Source: CAZMSD01 sp964568855 (GTDB lineage: Bacteria; CAIWAD01). From it: a stretch of DNA of 53,844 nucleotides. Shown here piece by piece: positions 1 to 8,502 of this stretch (positions are counted from its first letter, which is position 1; every line of letters begins with the position of its first letter). The notes under the pieces are model-generated. The model saw only the letters and a list, made by a program, of their open reading frames with translations, searched no databases and had not been told where the DNA came from. The DNA lies in contig CAZMSD010000026.1 in assembly GCA_964568855.1 (NCBI GenBank), forward strand, positions 1 through 53,844, in the 5' to 3' direction. Made by a program: the position numbers and the translations under genes.

Positions 1-705
1 GACACCATGCTCGACGATGTCGAAACGAACAACACCGATGCTCTGACGGTCGCTGCGGTGTGCTACTCGGGCCAGACGGCGGCCTTCGCCACCACGGCTC
101 TGCGCATGGCCGGCTGGGACGCCTTCTCTATGAAGTTCGGCATGTGCGCCTGGAACCAGGACTTCATGGATCCGTGGGAGAGCAACATCAGCAACGACTT
201 CGCCGCGGTCATGATCAACGACGCCAGCCCGGCCCTGCCCGAGAACGACTGGCCGGTGATCGTCACTGGTCTGACCACTGCCGAGGCCATTCTGGCGGCG
301 CAGGTGGACGCCGTGCTGGCCGAGGGATTCGGCGCCAACGGTGTGACCAACGACGCGGTCTTCGGCGACCTCGAGGGCTACCGGATCTTCAACTACTGGT
401 CCCAGGCGGACTACGAGGATCTGGGTCACATCCCCGGCTCTTACCAGGTCGACCCGACTTCGGTGAGCGCCACCACGCTGACCACGGGTGAGAACCTGTC
501 CGCCTTCTACCCCGGCGATCCCAACGTGCTCTACTGCTGGACCGGTCAGACCTCGGCCATGACCACGTTCTACCTGAACGTGATGGGTTACGACATGCTG
601 AGCCTCAAGTTCGGCGCCAACGGCATGATGTACGACGAGCTGCCCAGCCACATCTGGCCGACGGGCGGCTACCCCGACTGGAATTATCCTTACGTCACCG
701 AGTAA
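1..705 (+). CDS. Tandem rhodanese-domain protein, 5'-truncated by the window
   Basis: The frame is open from the first base, so the true start lies outside the window and the Met at position 7 is probably internal. Two rhodanese-type active-site loops are visible. The first is CYSGQTA, with its Cys codon at 61-63, and the second is CWTGQTS, with its Cys codon at 535-537. Each is followed by a similar stretch (AGWDAFSMKFG and MGYDMLSLKFG), so the protein carries at least two homologous domains, with the N-terminal part of the first one missing. Rhodaneses carry persulfide sulfur on the loop Cys. From memory, exported rhodanese-like proteins also accompany several Geobacter outer-membrane electron conduits (ext clusters), which would suit the cytochrome operon just downstream. 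A strong hairpin at 721-750 separates it from that operon, so co-transcription is uncertain. The domain call is firm; the role is inference. Confidence 0.85.
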   Translation, partial: DTMLDDVETNNTDALTVAAVCYSGQTAAFATTALRMAGWDAFSMKFGMCAWNQDFMDPWESNISNDFAAVMINDASPALPENDWPVIVTGLTTAEAILAAQVDAVLAEGFGANGVTNDAVFGDLEGYRIFNYWSQADYEDLGHIPGSYQVDPTSVSATTLTTGENLSAFYPGDPNVLYCWTGQTSAMTTFYLNVMGYDMLSLKFGANGMMYDELPSHIWPTGGYPDWNYPYVTE

Positions 706-720
706 CACCGGACAACATTC

Positions 721-754
721 GCATCCCCGGGGCCGCGGCCCCGGGGATGCTTTC
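721..754 (+). terminator. Perfect 30-bp palindrome with short T tract
   Basis: Bases 721-750 form a perfect GC-rich inverted repeat with almost no loop, followed by TTTCT. It lies 15 nt after the rhodanese stop codon. It looks like a factor-independent terminator, but the next gene starts only 9 nt after the palindrome, so it may also act as an attenuator or as a block on ribosome access. Confidence 0.7.
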
Positions 755-759
755 TCCTG

Positions 760-1716
760 ATGACCCAGACTCCATCTAAATACGGTTTGTTTTCTGCAGC
801 CCTGATCGCGACCCTGGCGATCGCGTTCTGCGTGGAGGACCTGTCGATCGGGGCTTCCGCGGAGCACGCGGGACCCTGGCTGACCAAGCCGGACGTGACC
901 GATCCGCACGGCAATCAGGATGGCTGTGCCGAGTGTCACGACGAGCGCGAGCCGTCGAAGGAAAGCTTCAACTACGCCAGTTGCCTGGAGTGTCACGAGG
1001 AGGAAGCGCATCGCCGGGCGGTGCACCTGGTCCGCTTCAGCGGAGACGACCCGACGGCTCCGGTGCCCGAGCTCATGCCCCTCAGGGACGGACGATCCAC
1101 GTGTATCACCTGCCACGAAATCGCCTGCAAGTTGAGCCGCTCGAACAGGCGCATGCTGCGCGAGGCGCCGCTGCCGCGCGAGGAGGAGTTCTGCTTTCGC
1201 TGTCACCGGCGGGAATTGTACCGGGCCTTCAATCCGCACGGAACGGAGTCGCGGAGCTCCGAGGAGTCCGACCTGCCGCCGGGATCCCGGTTAGGTAGCT
1301 GGGGCGAATCCGAAGGCACCCTGAGCTGCCTGTTCTGTCACCGCTCGGTGTCCATGCGCGGCGACCCGGCTTCCGGAGAGGTGCGCCTGGCCGTCGAGCC
1401 CCCGATTCACGAGGACCTGGGACATCTTTGTCTGACGTGTCACGCCGACGTGCAGCACGAGCGGGAGCACATGGACCGCTCGATCATAAAGAACCGGATA
1501 CGGGGCGACCTGAGCAGCGTGCTGCGGGAGTTCGAGCGCAGCGGAGGAGTACGCCTGCCGCTGAAGGACGGCGAATACATCACCTGCGCGACCTGTCACC
1601 GGGCCAGCTCGGCCTGCAGGGCGGATGTCGAGCGGCGCGGCGAAGAAGACGAGCTGCGAAAGGCATTGCTGAGAGTTCCCAAGGAGCAGATCTGCTATGC
1701 GTGTCACGACTTGTAG
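760..1716 (+). CDS. Exported octahaem c-type cytochrome
   Basis: This 318-residue protein has eight CXXCH haem-attachment motifs: CAECH, CLECH, CITCH, CFRCH, CLFCH, CLTCH, CATCH and CYACH, the last at the extreme C-terminus. Residues about 8-30 are hydrophobic (GLFSAALIATLAIAF) and act as a signal peptide or membrane anchor, so the haems are on the outer side of the cytoplasmic membrane. ATG at 760 is the only start that keeps the whole leader. No Shine-Dalgarno sequence is visible, because a palindrome occupies the upstream bases. The 3' end overlaps the next gene by 20 nt, which implies translational coupling. By position it is the probable periplasmic electron shuttle of the conduit. I do not recognise a named family beyond multihaem cytochrome c. 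Confidence 0.88.
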   Translation: MTQTPSKYGLFSAALIATLAIAFCVEDLSIGASAEHAGPWLTKPDVTDPHGNQDGCAECHDEREPSKESFNYASCLECHEEEAHRRAVHLVRFSGDDPTAPVPELMPLRDGRSTCITCHEIACKLSRSNRRMLREAPLPREEEFCFRCHRRELYRAFNPHGTESRSSEESDLPPGSRLGSWGESEGTLSCLFCHRSVSMRGDPASGEVRLAVEPPIHEDLGHLCLTCHADVQHEREHMDRSIIKNRIRGDLSSVLREFERSGGVRLPLKDGEYITCATCHRASSACRADVERRGEEDELRKALLRVPKEQICYACHDL

Positions 1717-4324
1717 CGGAAGATCGGTCATCTTCGCGCTGGCGCTGTGCTTCCTGATCGCAGCGGGAGGGGCGCAGGCGCAGGGATTCGACCCGGACAA
1801 TTGCCTGCTCTGCCATGGTCTGCCGTGGTTCGCCGTCCAGAGCGAGAGCGGCGCGGTTCAGGATTTCCACGTCTCGCGGGGATCCTTCGCCAACTCGTCC
1901 CATGGGCGCTTCTCCTGTCGCCGCTGCCACGACGACATCGACCAGATCCCCCATCGCCAGCCCGTGAAGGAGGTCGACTGCAGCGCGGCCTGCCACCTGA
2001 TCGATCCCTACACCGGCGCGGACTTCAGCCACCGCAAGGTCGCCCTGGAGCTGGAGCAATCCGCGCACGGCCCGAAGGTGGACGGCGACCCCGAACAGGA
2101 GGCCCGCAAGCCGGGATGCAAGGATTGTCACACGAATTCCCTCTACGACCGCGTACTCCCGCCGGAGGTGGAAAGCCGTCTCTCAGCCTGCGACAAGTGC
2201 CACGAGAGCGAGGAGTTCGCGGACAACGTGCGTCACATGGCGTTACACATGAGCGCGGACCAGTTCTGGAAATCGCGGCAGGACTTCCTGGCCTGCGCGC
2301 GTTGTCATACGAACAACGAACTGCTCACCGACAGTCTGCAGATCCGGCTCAGCGACGACACGATGGTCGGAAGCTTCCTGAGGACCTTCCACGGTCGGGG
2401 CTTCGAGTTCGGCGACGAGCGCAGCCCGGTCTGCTCGGACTGCCACGGGTATCATTCGGTTTTCGGCAAAGAGGATTCGAGATCCAGCGTCCACTCGGAG
2501 AACCTGCGCGCCACCTGCTCAACGGTGGGCTGCCACGAGGACGCAACGGTCGAGTTCGCCACGGCGGGCTCGATGCACGATCTCTACGCCGGGCTGAAAG
2601 CCGGGATCCTGATCTGGATCAAGCGGATCTACATCCTGCTGATCGTGGGCACAATCGGCGGAATGATCCTGCACAACGCCCTGGACGTGATAGCCTGGCT
2701 GCGACACCGGCGCCGGCGGGCGGCGGAGATGCCGGACGTGGAACTGAAAGCGGAGAACGGCACGCGCTACCTGCGCCTCAACCGGCAGGAGCGGTTGTCG
2801 CATATCCTGATGTTCATGTCCTTTACCGCCCTGGCGATCTCGGGCGCGCTGCTCTGGCTGCCCCGGGAGCGCCTGGCATTATTACCGGACTGGGTGTTCC
2901 AGATGGAACTGCGCGCCTGGGTGCACCGGATCACCGCGATCGCCCTGGTCCTGGTGTCGTTGTATCACATAGCATACTTCGTAGTCACCCGGCGGGGAAG
3001 GACCCTGTTCGTGGCGGTGCTGCCGAGGCCGATCGAGGATCTCAGGCTCATGCTGGCGAACCTGGGATTCATGCTGGGGCTGCGGAGCGAAAAGCCGCGA
3101 TTCAGACATTTCAACTATTCCGAGAAGATGGAGTACTGGGCTTTCGCCTGGGGCACCGCCGTGATGACGGCCACTGGCGTGATCCTCTGGTTCGAGCACC
3201 TGGGATCCAAATTCGTCGTCGACGTGGCGCGGCTGGTCCACTCCCTGGAGGCCATCCTGGCGGTCCTGGCCATCGTGGTCTGGCACTTCTGGAACGTACA
3301 CTGGAAGCCGGGCCGCTGGCCGATGAGCGAGGCCTGGGTCGACGGGCACATCTCGGAAGAGGAGATGGAGGAAGAGCACGCCGGCCTGCTCGAGGACTAT
3401 CGCAGGAGCGAGGACCCGGGCGGATCCGCGGTGGCCGAAGTGCTCGTGGGGGCGCGCAGGGATCCGGCCACCCATGAGCGCAGAAGGATGCGCGTGCACT
3501 TCCTGCACTTCCTTGGTTACACCTTCTTCGGCCTCATTACCGTGAGCTGCGTAATCATGGCCTGGAGCTTCGCGCAATACGTCGGCGCGGAGCGCGACGG
3601 AGAAGAGCAGCTGATCCACCGCCCGCTGGCGGACACGTTGTGGACCCGCGGGCACCTCGAGGAAGCGCTGTTGAAGGCCGAGATCGACAGCGACCTGCGG
3701 CACGCGCGCTTCCACGTCGCGGGCCCGGTGGTGGAGATCGAAGACGACCTGCGGCGCTCGGAATGCACCATCTGCCATTCCTGGCTGCCGCATAACAAGG
3801 ACCGGCGCCTGCGGAGTTTCCTCAACTCGCACGGCCGGTACATGAGCTGCGAGACGTGTCACGCGCCCGCGGCGACCCTGGAGAGCAACGGTCTCATCTG
3901 GGCGGACATGCGCAGGGATCCGCCCGGGAACCCGGGGGAGCCCTACGGGATCCGCAGCCTGGAGGAGGGTTTGTCCGGCGAGGGCAACCTGCACTCCTTC
4001 ATCATGGTCAAGGACGGGCACGGGGGCCTGCTCTTCGACGACGACCGCAGCGCGCGGGCCCGGCAGCACGTGGCCGAGCGAGAGGCACTGCCCGCGGAGG
4101 AACGGCCCGAGTTCGACAAGCGGGCCGCGGAGGCCTTCCACGACAGGATCACGAAACTCGAGGAAGGCGTGATCAACTGCGAACATTGTCACACGGAACA
4201 GGACGAGCTGATCCCCTGGGTGAGCCTGGGGTTCTCCCCGGAGCGGATCGACCTGCTGCGCACGGCCAGCATTCCCTCGAGCGTGGTCAAGTACGAGGAA
4301 TTCCACCTTGCGCCGGCCTATTGA
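1697..4324 (+). CDS. CbcL-like fusion of multihaem cytochrome c and diheme cytochrome b
   Basis: This is an 875-residue inner-membrane protein. After a signal peptide (FALALCFLIAAGGAQAQ) there is a periplasmic domain with six CXXCH motifs plus CSAACH (CX3CH, near residue 95) and CSTVGCH (CX4CH, near residue 274). A transmembrane helix at about 303-325 and four further helices (about 367-390, 407-430, 479-498 and 513-533) follow. These carry histidines placed as in FdnI/HydC-type diheme cytochrome b (SH, VH, YH, VHSLE, VWHFW). A sixth helix at about 601-624 leads to a C-terminal domain with three more CXXCH motifs. N-terminal multihaem c plus C-terminal diheme b is the known architecture of Geobacter CbcL, an inner-membrane quinol oxidase for low-potential Fe(III) respiration; the extra C-terminal triheme domain is unusual. 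It should pass electrons between quinol and periplasmic cytochromes. The direction is not decidable from sequence. Confidence 0.87.
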   Translation: MRVTTCSGRSVIFALALCFLIAAGGAQAQGFDPDNCLLCHGLPWFAVQSESGAVQDFHVSRGSFANSSHGRFSCRRCHDDIDQIPHRQPVKEVDCSAACHLIDPYTGADFSHRKVALELEQSAHGPKVDGDPEQEARKPGCKDCHTNSLYDRVLPPEVESRLSACDKCHESEEFADNVRHMALHMSADQFWKSRQDFLACARCHTNNELLTDSLQIRLSDDTMVGSFLRTFHGRGFEFGDERSPVCSDCHGYHSVFGKEDSRSSVHSENLRATCSTVGCHEDATVEFATAGSMHDLYAGLKAGILIWIKRIYILLIVGTIGGMILHNALDVIAWLRHRRRRAAEMPDVELKAENGTRYLRLNRQERLSHILMFMSFTALAISGALLWLPRERLALLPDWVFQMELRAWVHRITAIALVLVSLYHIAYFVVTRRGRTLFVAVLPRPIEDLRLMLANLGFMLGLRSEKPRFRHFNYSEKMEYWAFAWGTAVMTATGVILWFEHLGSKFVVDVARLVHSLEAILAVLAIVVWHFWNVHWKPGRWPMSEAWVDGHISEEEMEEEHAGLLEDYRRSEDPGGSAVAEVLVGARRDPATHERRRMRVHFLHFLGYTFFGLITVSCVIMAWSFAQYVGAERDGEEQLIHRPLADTLWTRGHLEEALLKAEIDSDLRHARFHVAGPVVEIEDDLRRSECTICHSWLPHNKDRRLRSFLNSHGRYMSCETCHAPAATLESNGLIWADMRRDPPGNPGEPYGIRSLEEGLSGEGNLHSFIMVKDGHGGLLFDDDRSARARQHVAEREALPAEERPEFDKRAAEAFHDRITKLEEGVINCEHCHTEQDELIPWVSLGFSPERIDLLRTASIPSSVVKYEEFHLAPAY

Positions 4325-5276
4325 ATACCGCGGCACCGGAAGGCGGGCCTGCACGCTCCGGCGCCTCCTGCTGCTGGGACTGTTCCTGGTCCTGTGCCCT
4401 GATTCACAGGCGCGGGAAGTGACCATCCTGGCGGTGGCGGAGGCGGAACTGCGCTATCCGACCGACCTGGCGCTCGACGCGGACGACGAAGCCTGGGTGG
4501 TGGACGGCCTGAATGCGCGCGTGGTGGAATTCGACAAGCGGGGCCGGTTCCGTCGCGAGCTGCGCCATCCCGCGTTTCAGAACCTGGTGGGTATTGATAT
4601 CGCGGGCGGAGCGGTCTACCTGACGGACACGGGGAGCGCGTCGATTCATGTACTCTCGCCCGAGGGCGAACTGCGGAAAAGTATCGCGCTGCCCGCGGGC
4701 TGCGACCCCGTGGATGTGCTGGTCCTGCCCGACCGCCTGGTAGTGTCGGACAACGACAACCACCGGCTGCTGCTGCTCAGTGCGGAGGGGGGGTTGCAGG
4801 GCGTGATCGGCAAGGGCGCCCGCGGCCTGAGCGATTCCGAGGTTCGGCCGCTGCCCGCCGGTCAGCCGGGTGAGGCGGTGGCCGAATTCATCTACCCCGG
4901 GATTCTGAGCCGCCATGGAAGCGGTTTCCTGGCCGTTGACGTCCTGGGCGGGCGCGTCCAGGCTTTCACCCAGCTCGCTAATTTCGACCGCATGGTGGGG
5001 AATTTCGGCGCGGCGCCGGACCGACTGTTCCGGCCGCAGGGCGCCTGCGCTTGCTGGACCGGCATGGGTGTCCTGGTGACCGACGGTTACACCGGCTTGA
5101 TTCACCTTTACAGCGAGTACAGCGAGCACCAGGGCGTGCTCGAGCGGGGCGGCCGGCCCTGGGCGCTGCGAGGACCGACGGCCATCACCGGCAGGAACGG
5201 CGCCTGGTGGATCGTTGAGGGCCGCACGGGCAGGATAATCAAGGTCGGGATCGATACGAAGGGAACGGATCGTTAA
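4308..5276 (+). CDS. Exported NHL-repeat beta-propeller protein
   Basis: The chosen start is a TTG at 4308, inside the end of the preceding gene (17-nt overlap); no better start keeps the leader. The 322-residue product has a basic N-terminus, then a hydrophobic signal (LRRLLLLGLFLVLCPDSQA). NHL-type blades follow, for example YPTDLALDADDEAWVVDG with NARVVEFDKRG, then VYLTDTGSASIHVLSPEG, then LVVSDNDNHRLLLLSAEG. NHL propellers are protein- or ligand-binding scaffolds and are not themselves redox-active. Its position between two multihaem cytochromes suggests a structural partner of the conduit, in the periplasm or at the outer membrane. That role is inferred from context only. Confidence 0.8.
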   Translation: MRRPIEYRGTGRRACTLRRLLLLGLFLVLCPDSQAREVTILAVAEAELRYPTDLALDADDEAWVVDGLNARVVEFDKRGRFRRELRHPAFQNLVGIDIAGGAVYLTDTGSASIHVLSPEGELRKSIALPAGCDPVDVLVLPDRLVVSDNDNHRLLLLSAEGGLQGVIGKGARGLSDSEVRPLPAGQPGEAVAEFIYPGILSRHGSGFLAVDVLGGRVQAFTQLANFDRMVGNFGAAPDRLFRPQGACACWTGMGVLVTDGYTGLIHLYSEYSEHQGVLERGGRPWALRGPTAITGRNGAWWIVEGRTGRIIKVGIDTKGTDR

Positions 5277-5278
5277 TC

Positions 5279-7501
5279 ATGGCGCGCCAGGGACAGACGC
5301 ACGAGATTCGTGATACGATCCGCCCCGGCGGGGGACTTCTTGCGGTCCACGCGATTCTCTGCGCGCTGCTGATCTGCGCTCCCGTCACTGCCCAGGTGCT
5401 GCTGCCGAGCGAGGGGCCCAGCACGAAAAAGGAATGCGTGCTCTGTCACATCACCTGGGCGGACGGCTACCCGGGCGTCGCCGGCCTGCTGGCTCCGCTC
5501 GGGCACGAGCTGCTGCTCAACGGACGGGAAGCGCGGGTCAGCGACGAGGAGATGTGCTGGTCCTGCCACAACGGCTACGTGGCGGATTCGCGGATCCGCT
5601 TCCTGGACGGCACGGACGCGCACAACAAGAGCTACGAGGACTGGACGGAGCACGGAGACCTGCCTCTCGACCAGTCGGGGGACATGTACTGCGGAACCTG
5701 TCACACGCCGCATGGACAGCAGATGGATGCGGTCTACAGCTTCTCGCCATTCATGCGCAGCGAACTCAGGCGTTCCACTCTTTGCCTGGACTGCCACGGC
5801 GACAACGCCGGACCGGGCTCGAACCATCCCGTGCACGTCAAGTTGGAGGCTGCATTGCCCGTCGAGCTTGAGGACAGCCATGTTTCCGCGGACACGCTGG
5901 AATGCTATACCTGCCACCGGCTGCACAGTCCGCGAAGGGCTCGACTTGTGGAAGGCTTCGATCGCGCGCCGCTCTGCGAGGCGTGTCACGAGGACCAGTC
6001 GATCATTCGGCGTACGGACCACGATCTAAGGACAAGCCTGCCCGATAGTGTCGGCCCTGGGGGCGTCGCCTACGGCGCCGCGGACGCCTGCGCGGCCTGT
6101 CACCTGATGCACGGCTCGCGCGGAAAGGGACTCTGGGCTCGAAATCTTCCGGCGGAGGCCGATTCGTCGAATCCTGTCGTCGCCGGGGTGGACCTGCGCT
6201 GCGTGGAGTGTCACAAGAAGAGTGCGCCGGGCGCCGAGAAAGCCTGGCGGGGACACGGGCATCCGCTCGCGCAGCCCGTCGCGGAGTGCACTGAACGCGA
6301 GGCCTTAGGTCTCGAAGACGATCAGATGAGCTGTCTGACCTGCCACGATCCGCACCGCTGGAGCCGGCTGGAAGACCAGGGCGTGGGGATCGACAACGAG
6401 GAAGGTACGCCGCTCAGCAGTTTCCTTCGCCTGCCGGACGACGACGAAGGCCGTCTGTGCGCGGCCTGCCACGCGAAAGAAGCACAGGCGCTGAGTTCGG
6501 ACCACAACGCCGGCACGCGTGCTTTCGCCGAATACCGCGCAGAGCGGCCCGGACAGTGTACGGTGTGCCACAACCAACATGCGGAACGGGCTTTCGCCGA
6601 CGGTCATCGCCGCGCGACCACAAGTCCGACCAGCAGCCTGTGCCTCGACTGCCACGCGGGAGAGCCGGGCGCGGGGGGCCTGGCACGCATCGGTGAGCAC
6701 GGACACCCCCTGGACCGGCCACTCCCCGCGGAGTGCGGTCTGCCCGGCTACGCCGGTGCTTCCGCGGATACCCTGATGGGCTGCGAGAGCTGTCACGACC
6801 CGCACGTCTGGAGTGTCACGGGCGAGCAGTGGGCCGGCGACGGCGACGACGGCGGACAGGGCAGCTCCTTCCTGCTGGCGGACAATCGCGGCGCCCAGCT
6901 GTGTGCGCTGTGCCACGAAAAGGAATCCGCCGTGATCGGCAGCAATCACGATCTGTCCTGGACGGGCGCCGCGGAGATTCACGCCTCCACGGCGGGCGGC
7001 GGGAACCCGCCGAGTGACGCGGACACGACGGGGCGCAACGCCTGTTCCTGGTGTCACGCCAGCCACGGGGCCGCCGGCGAGCGGACCATGCTGGCGCTCG
7101 AGCTTGGTGACGGAGAATCCGGCGGACTTGCGGAAGCGACGCTGTCCTGGGAACCGGGAAGCCCTGAGGCCGATCAAGCCTCGTGGACGCCGGGGGCGCG
7201 GCACTGCCTGGCCTGCCACAGCCGAGACGGGTGGAGTACGGTGGTCCCCGAGGCCTGGGCGCACCCGCAGGACGTCTACACCATCCAGGCGGACGGAGGG
7301 CAAACCGGAATGCGCCTGATCACGGTTGACTGCGGCAGCTGCCACGACCCCCACGCCGCGCTGCGGAAGGATCAAACCCTCAGGCGAGCGGGCTATCTTC
7401 GCCTGTCCAGCCACGAGGCCATCTGTTCCGATTGCCACGGTCACAAGGCCTTGTGGAAATTCGGCTTCTACCACGACAAGTTGAAGCGATTGCGGCCATG
7501 A
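5279..7501 (+). CDS. Exported 18-haem c-type cytochrome with internal repeats
   Basis: This 740-residue protein has a signal peptide (HAILCALLICAPVTAQ) and 18 CXXCH motifs by direct count, from CVLCH near residue 55 to CSDCH near the C-terminus. The second half repeats. The unit GHxHPL, then CxxCHDPHxWS, SSFL, LCAxCHxKE and SxH(D/N) occurs from about residue 324 and again from about residue 472. A shorter third version starts near residue 659. The start is 2 nt after the preceding stop, and the stop overlaps the next ATG, so it sits within one tightly coupled operon. With the porin and NHL proteins downstream it is the likely haem wire crossing or capping the outer membrane. Which cytochrome of the cluster sits inside the barrel cannot be told from sequence. 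Confidence 0.9.
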   Translation: MARQGQTHEIRDTIRPGGGLLAVHAILCALLICAPVTAQVLLPSEGPSTKKECVLCHITWADGYPGVAGLLAPLGHELLLNGREARVSDEEMCWSCHNGYVADSRIRFLDGTDAHNKSYEDWTEHGDLPLDQSGDMYCGTCHTPHGQQMDAVYSFSPFMRSELRRSTLCLDCHGDNAGPGSNHPVHVKLEAALPVELEDSHVSADTLECYTCHRLHSPRRARLVEGFDRAPLCEACHEDQSIIRRTDHDLRTSLPDSVGPGGVAYGAADACAACHLMHGSRGKGLWARNLPAEADSSNPVVAGVDLRCVECHKKSAPGAEKAWRGHGHPLAQPVAECTEREALGLEDDQMSCLTCHDPHRWSRLEDQGVGIDNEEGTPLSSFLRLPDDDEGRLCAACHAKEAQALSSDHNAGTRAFAEYRAERPGQCTVCHNQHAERAFADGHRRATTSPTSSLCLDCHAGEPGAGGLARIGEHGHPLDRPLPAECGLPGYAGASADTLMGCESCHDPHVWSVTGEQWAGDGDDGGQGSSFLLADNRGAQLCALCHEKESAVIGSNHDLSWTGAAEIHASTAGGGNPPSDADTTGRNACSWCHASHGAAGERTMLALELGDGESGGLAEATLSWEPGSPEADQASWTPGARHCLACHSRDGWSTVVPEAWAHPQDVYTIQADGGQTGMRLITVDCGSCHDPHAALRKDQTLRRAGYLRLSSHEAICSDCHGHKALWKFGFYHDKLKRLRP

Positions 7502-8502
7502 GCATGAAACACATGCGCAGCTGCCTGCTGCTCCTGGTGCTGGCCGGCCTCTGCGGCTGCGCGGCCGTCAAGCGTCACGGCGGGCACACGCACGTGATCG
7601 AGGGACGTGATTCGCTGTTCGTCTGCAGCGGGGTGGTCGCGGGACCGGCCGCCGGCCCGATCGGTTTTGCGCGGAGCCTGCTCGACCTGGTCACCGGGGG
7701 CTGCCCCGAGCTGATCCTTTCGCGGCCGACGGACGTGGACGTGGGCCTCGACGGCCGGATCTACGTGGCCGATGGCGACCTGGCGCGGGCCGTGTGTTAC
7801 TCAGGGCTCTCCTGCATGGCGGCGGGGATCCGCCTGTTCGGTGTGGGCCTGCTGGAGAATCCCACGGGCGTCGAGGAGGGCGACGGGTGGATCGCCGTTG
7901 CCGACGCCGGACTGGCGCGAGTCCTGCTGTACGACATGGACCTGAATTCGGCGGGCGAGCTCCGGGCGCCCGAACCATGGTCCCGACCGGGGCAAATGCA
8001 CTGGGACGGCCGGCGGCTCTTAGTCACCGATCCCGGGCGGCACGCGGTGGAGGTCTTCGACGGCGAGGGGCGCTGGCTGCATACCCTTGGCACGCCGGGC
8101 AACGGCGGCGGAGAGTTTCTGCACCCGGTGGCCGTAACGGGCAACGCGACCGGAGACCTGTGGGTCCTGGACGCCCTGAATCACCGAGTCGTATCCTTCG
8201 ACAGCACCCTGCGGGCGCTCTCGTCCTTCGGCGTGCAGGACCAGGCTCCGGGCGGCATGATGTTTCCCAAGGGACTGGCGGTGGATTCGGACGACAACCT
8301 TTACCTGTCGGACGCGCTCTTCAACCGGATCCAGGTCTTCAGCCCGGAGGGCGCGCTGCTCTACTGGTTCGGCAGCGCCGGTAGCGACGAGGGACAGTAC
8401 ATCATGCCCTCGGCGCTTTGCGTGGACGAGCTTGACCGGCTCTTCGTGGTGGACCAGTTCAATCATCGGATCGAAGTCTTGAGTTACAGGCCGCTGCAGT
8501 GA
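7498..8502 (+). CDS. NHL-repeat beta-propeller lipoprotein
   Basis: I place the start at ATG 7498, which overlaps the previous stop (ATGA). Upstream in-frame codons would destroy the leader. The 334-residue product begins MSMKHMRSCLLLLVLAGLCGC, a lipoprotein-type signal ending in LCGC, so it is probably lipid-anchored in the outer membrane. About six NHL blades follow; the clearest are PTDVDVGLDGRIYVADG, KGLAVDSDDNLYLSDALFN and the last, FVVDQFNHRIEVLSY. It is distinct from the exported NHL protein encoded at 4308 but of the same fold. Its stop overlaps the GTG start of the barrel gene. The inferred role is as assembly or docking partner of the barrel and cytochromes. Confidence 0.83.
   Translation: MSMKHMRSCLLLLVLAGLCGCAAVKRHGGHTHVIEGRDSLFVCSGVVAGPAAGPIGFARSLLDLVTGGCPELILSRPTDVDVGLDGRIYVADGDLARAVCYSGLSCMAAGIRLFGVGLLENPTGVEEGDGWIAVADAGLARVLLYDMDLNSAGELRAPEPWSRPGQMHWDGRRLLVTDPGRHAVEVFDGEGRWLHTLGTPGNGGGEFLHPVAVTGNATGDLWVLDALNHRVVSFDSTLRALSSFGVQDQAPGGMMFPKGLAVDSDDNLYLSDALFNRIQVFSPEGALLYWFGSAGSDEGQYIMPSALCVDELDRLFVVDQFNHRIEVLSYRPLQ

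Noticed and set aside
7432..7497. Upstream extension of the NHL lipoprotein
   Set aside because: It overlaps the end of the 18-haem cytochrome; ATG 7498 restores the lipoprotein leader directly.
5279..7501. Regularly spaced repeats mistaken for a CRISPR-like array
   Set aside because: The recurring TG(T/C)CAC units are Cys-His codons of haem motifs with irregular spacing and no conserved direct repeat.
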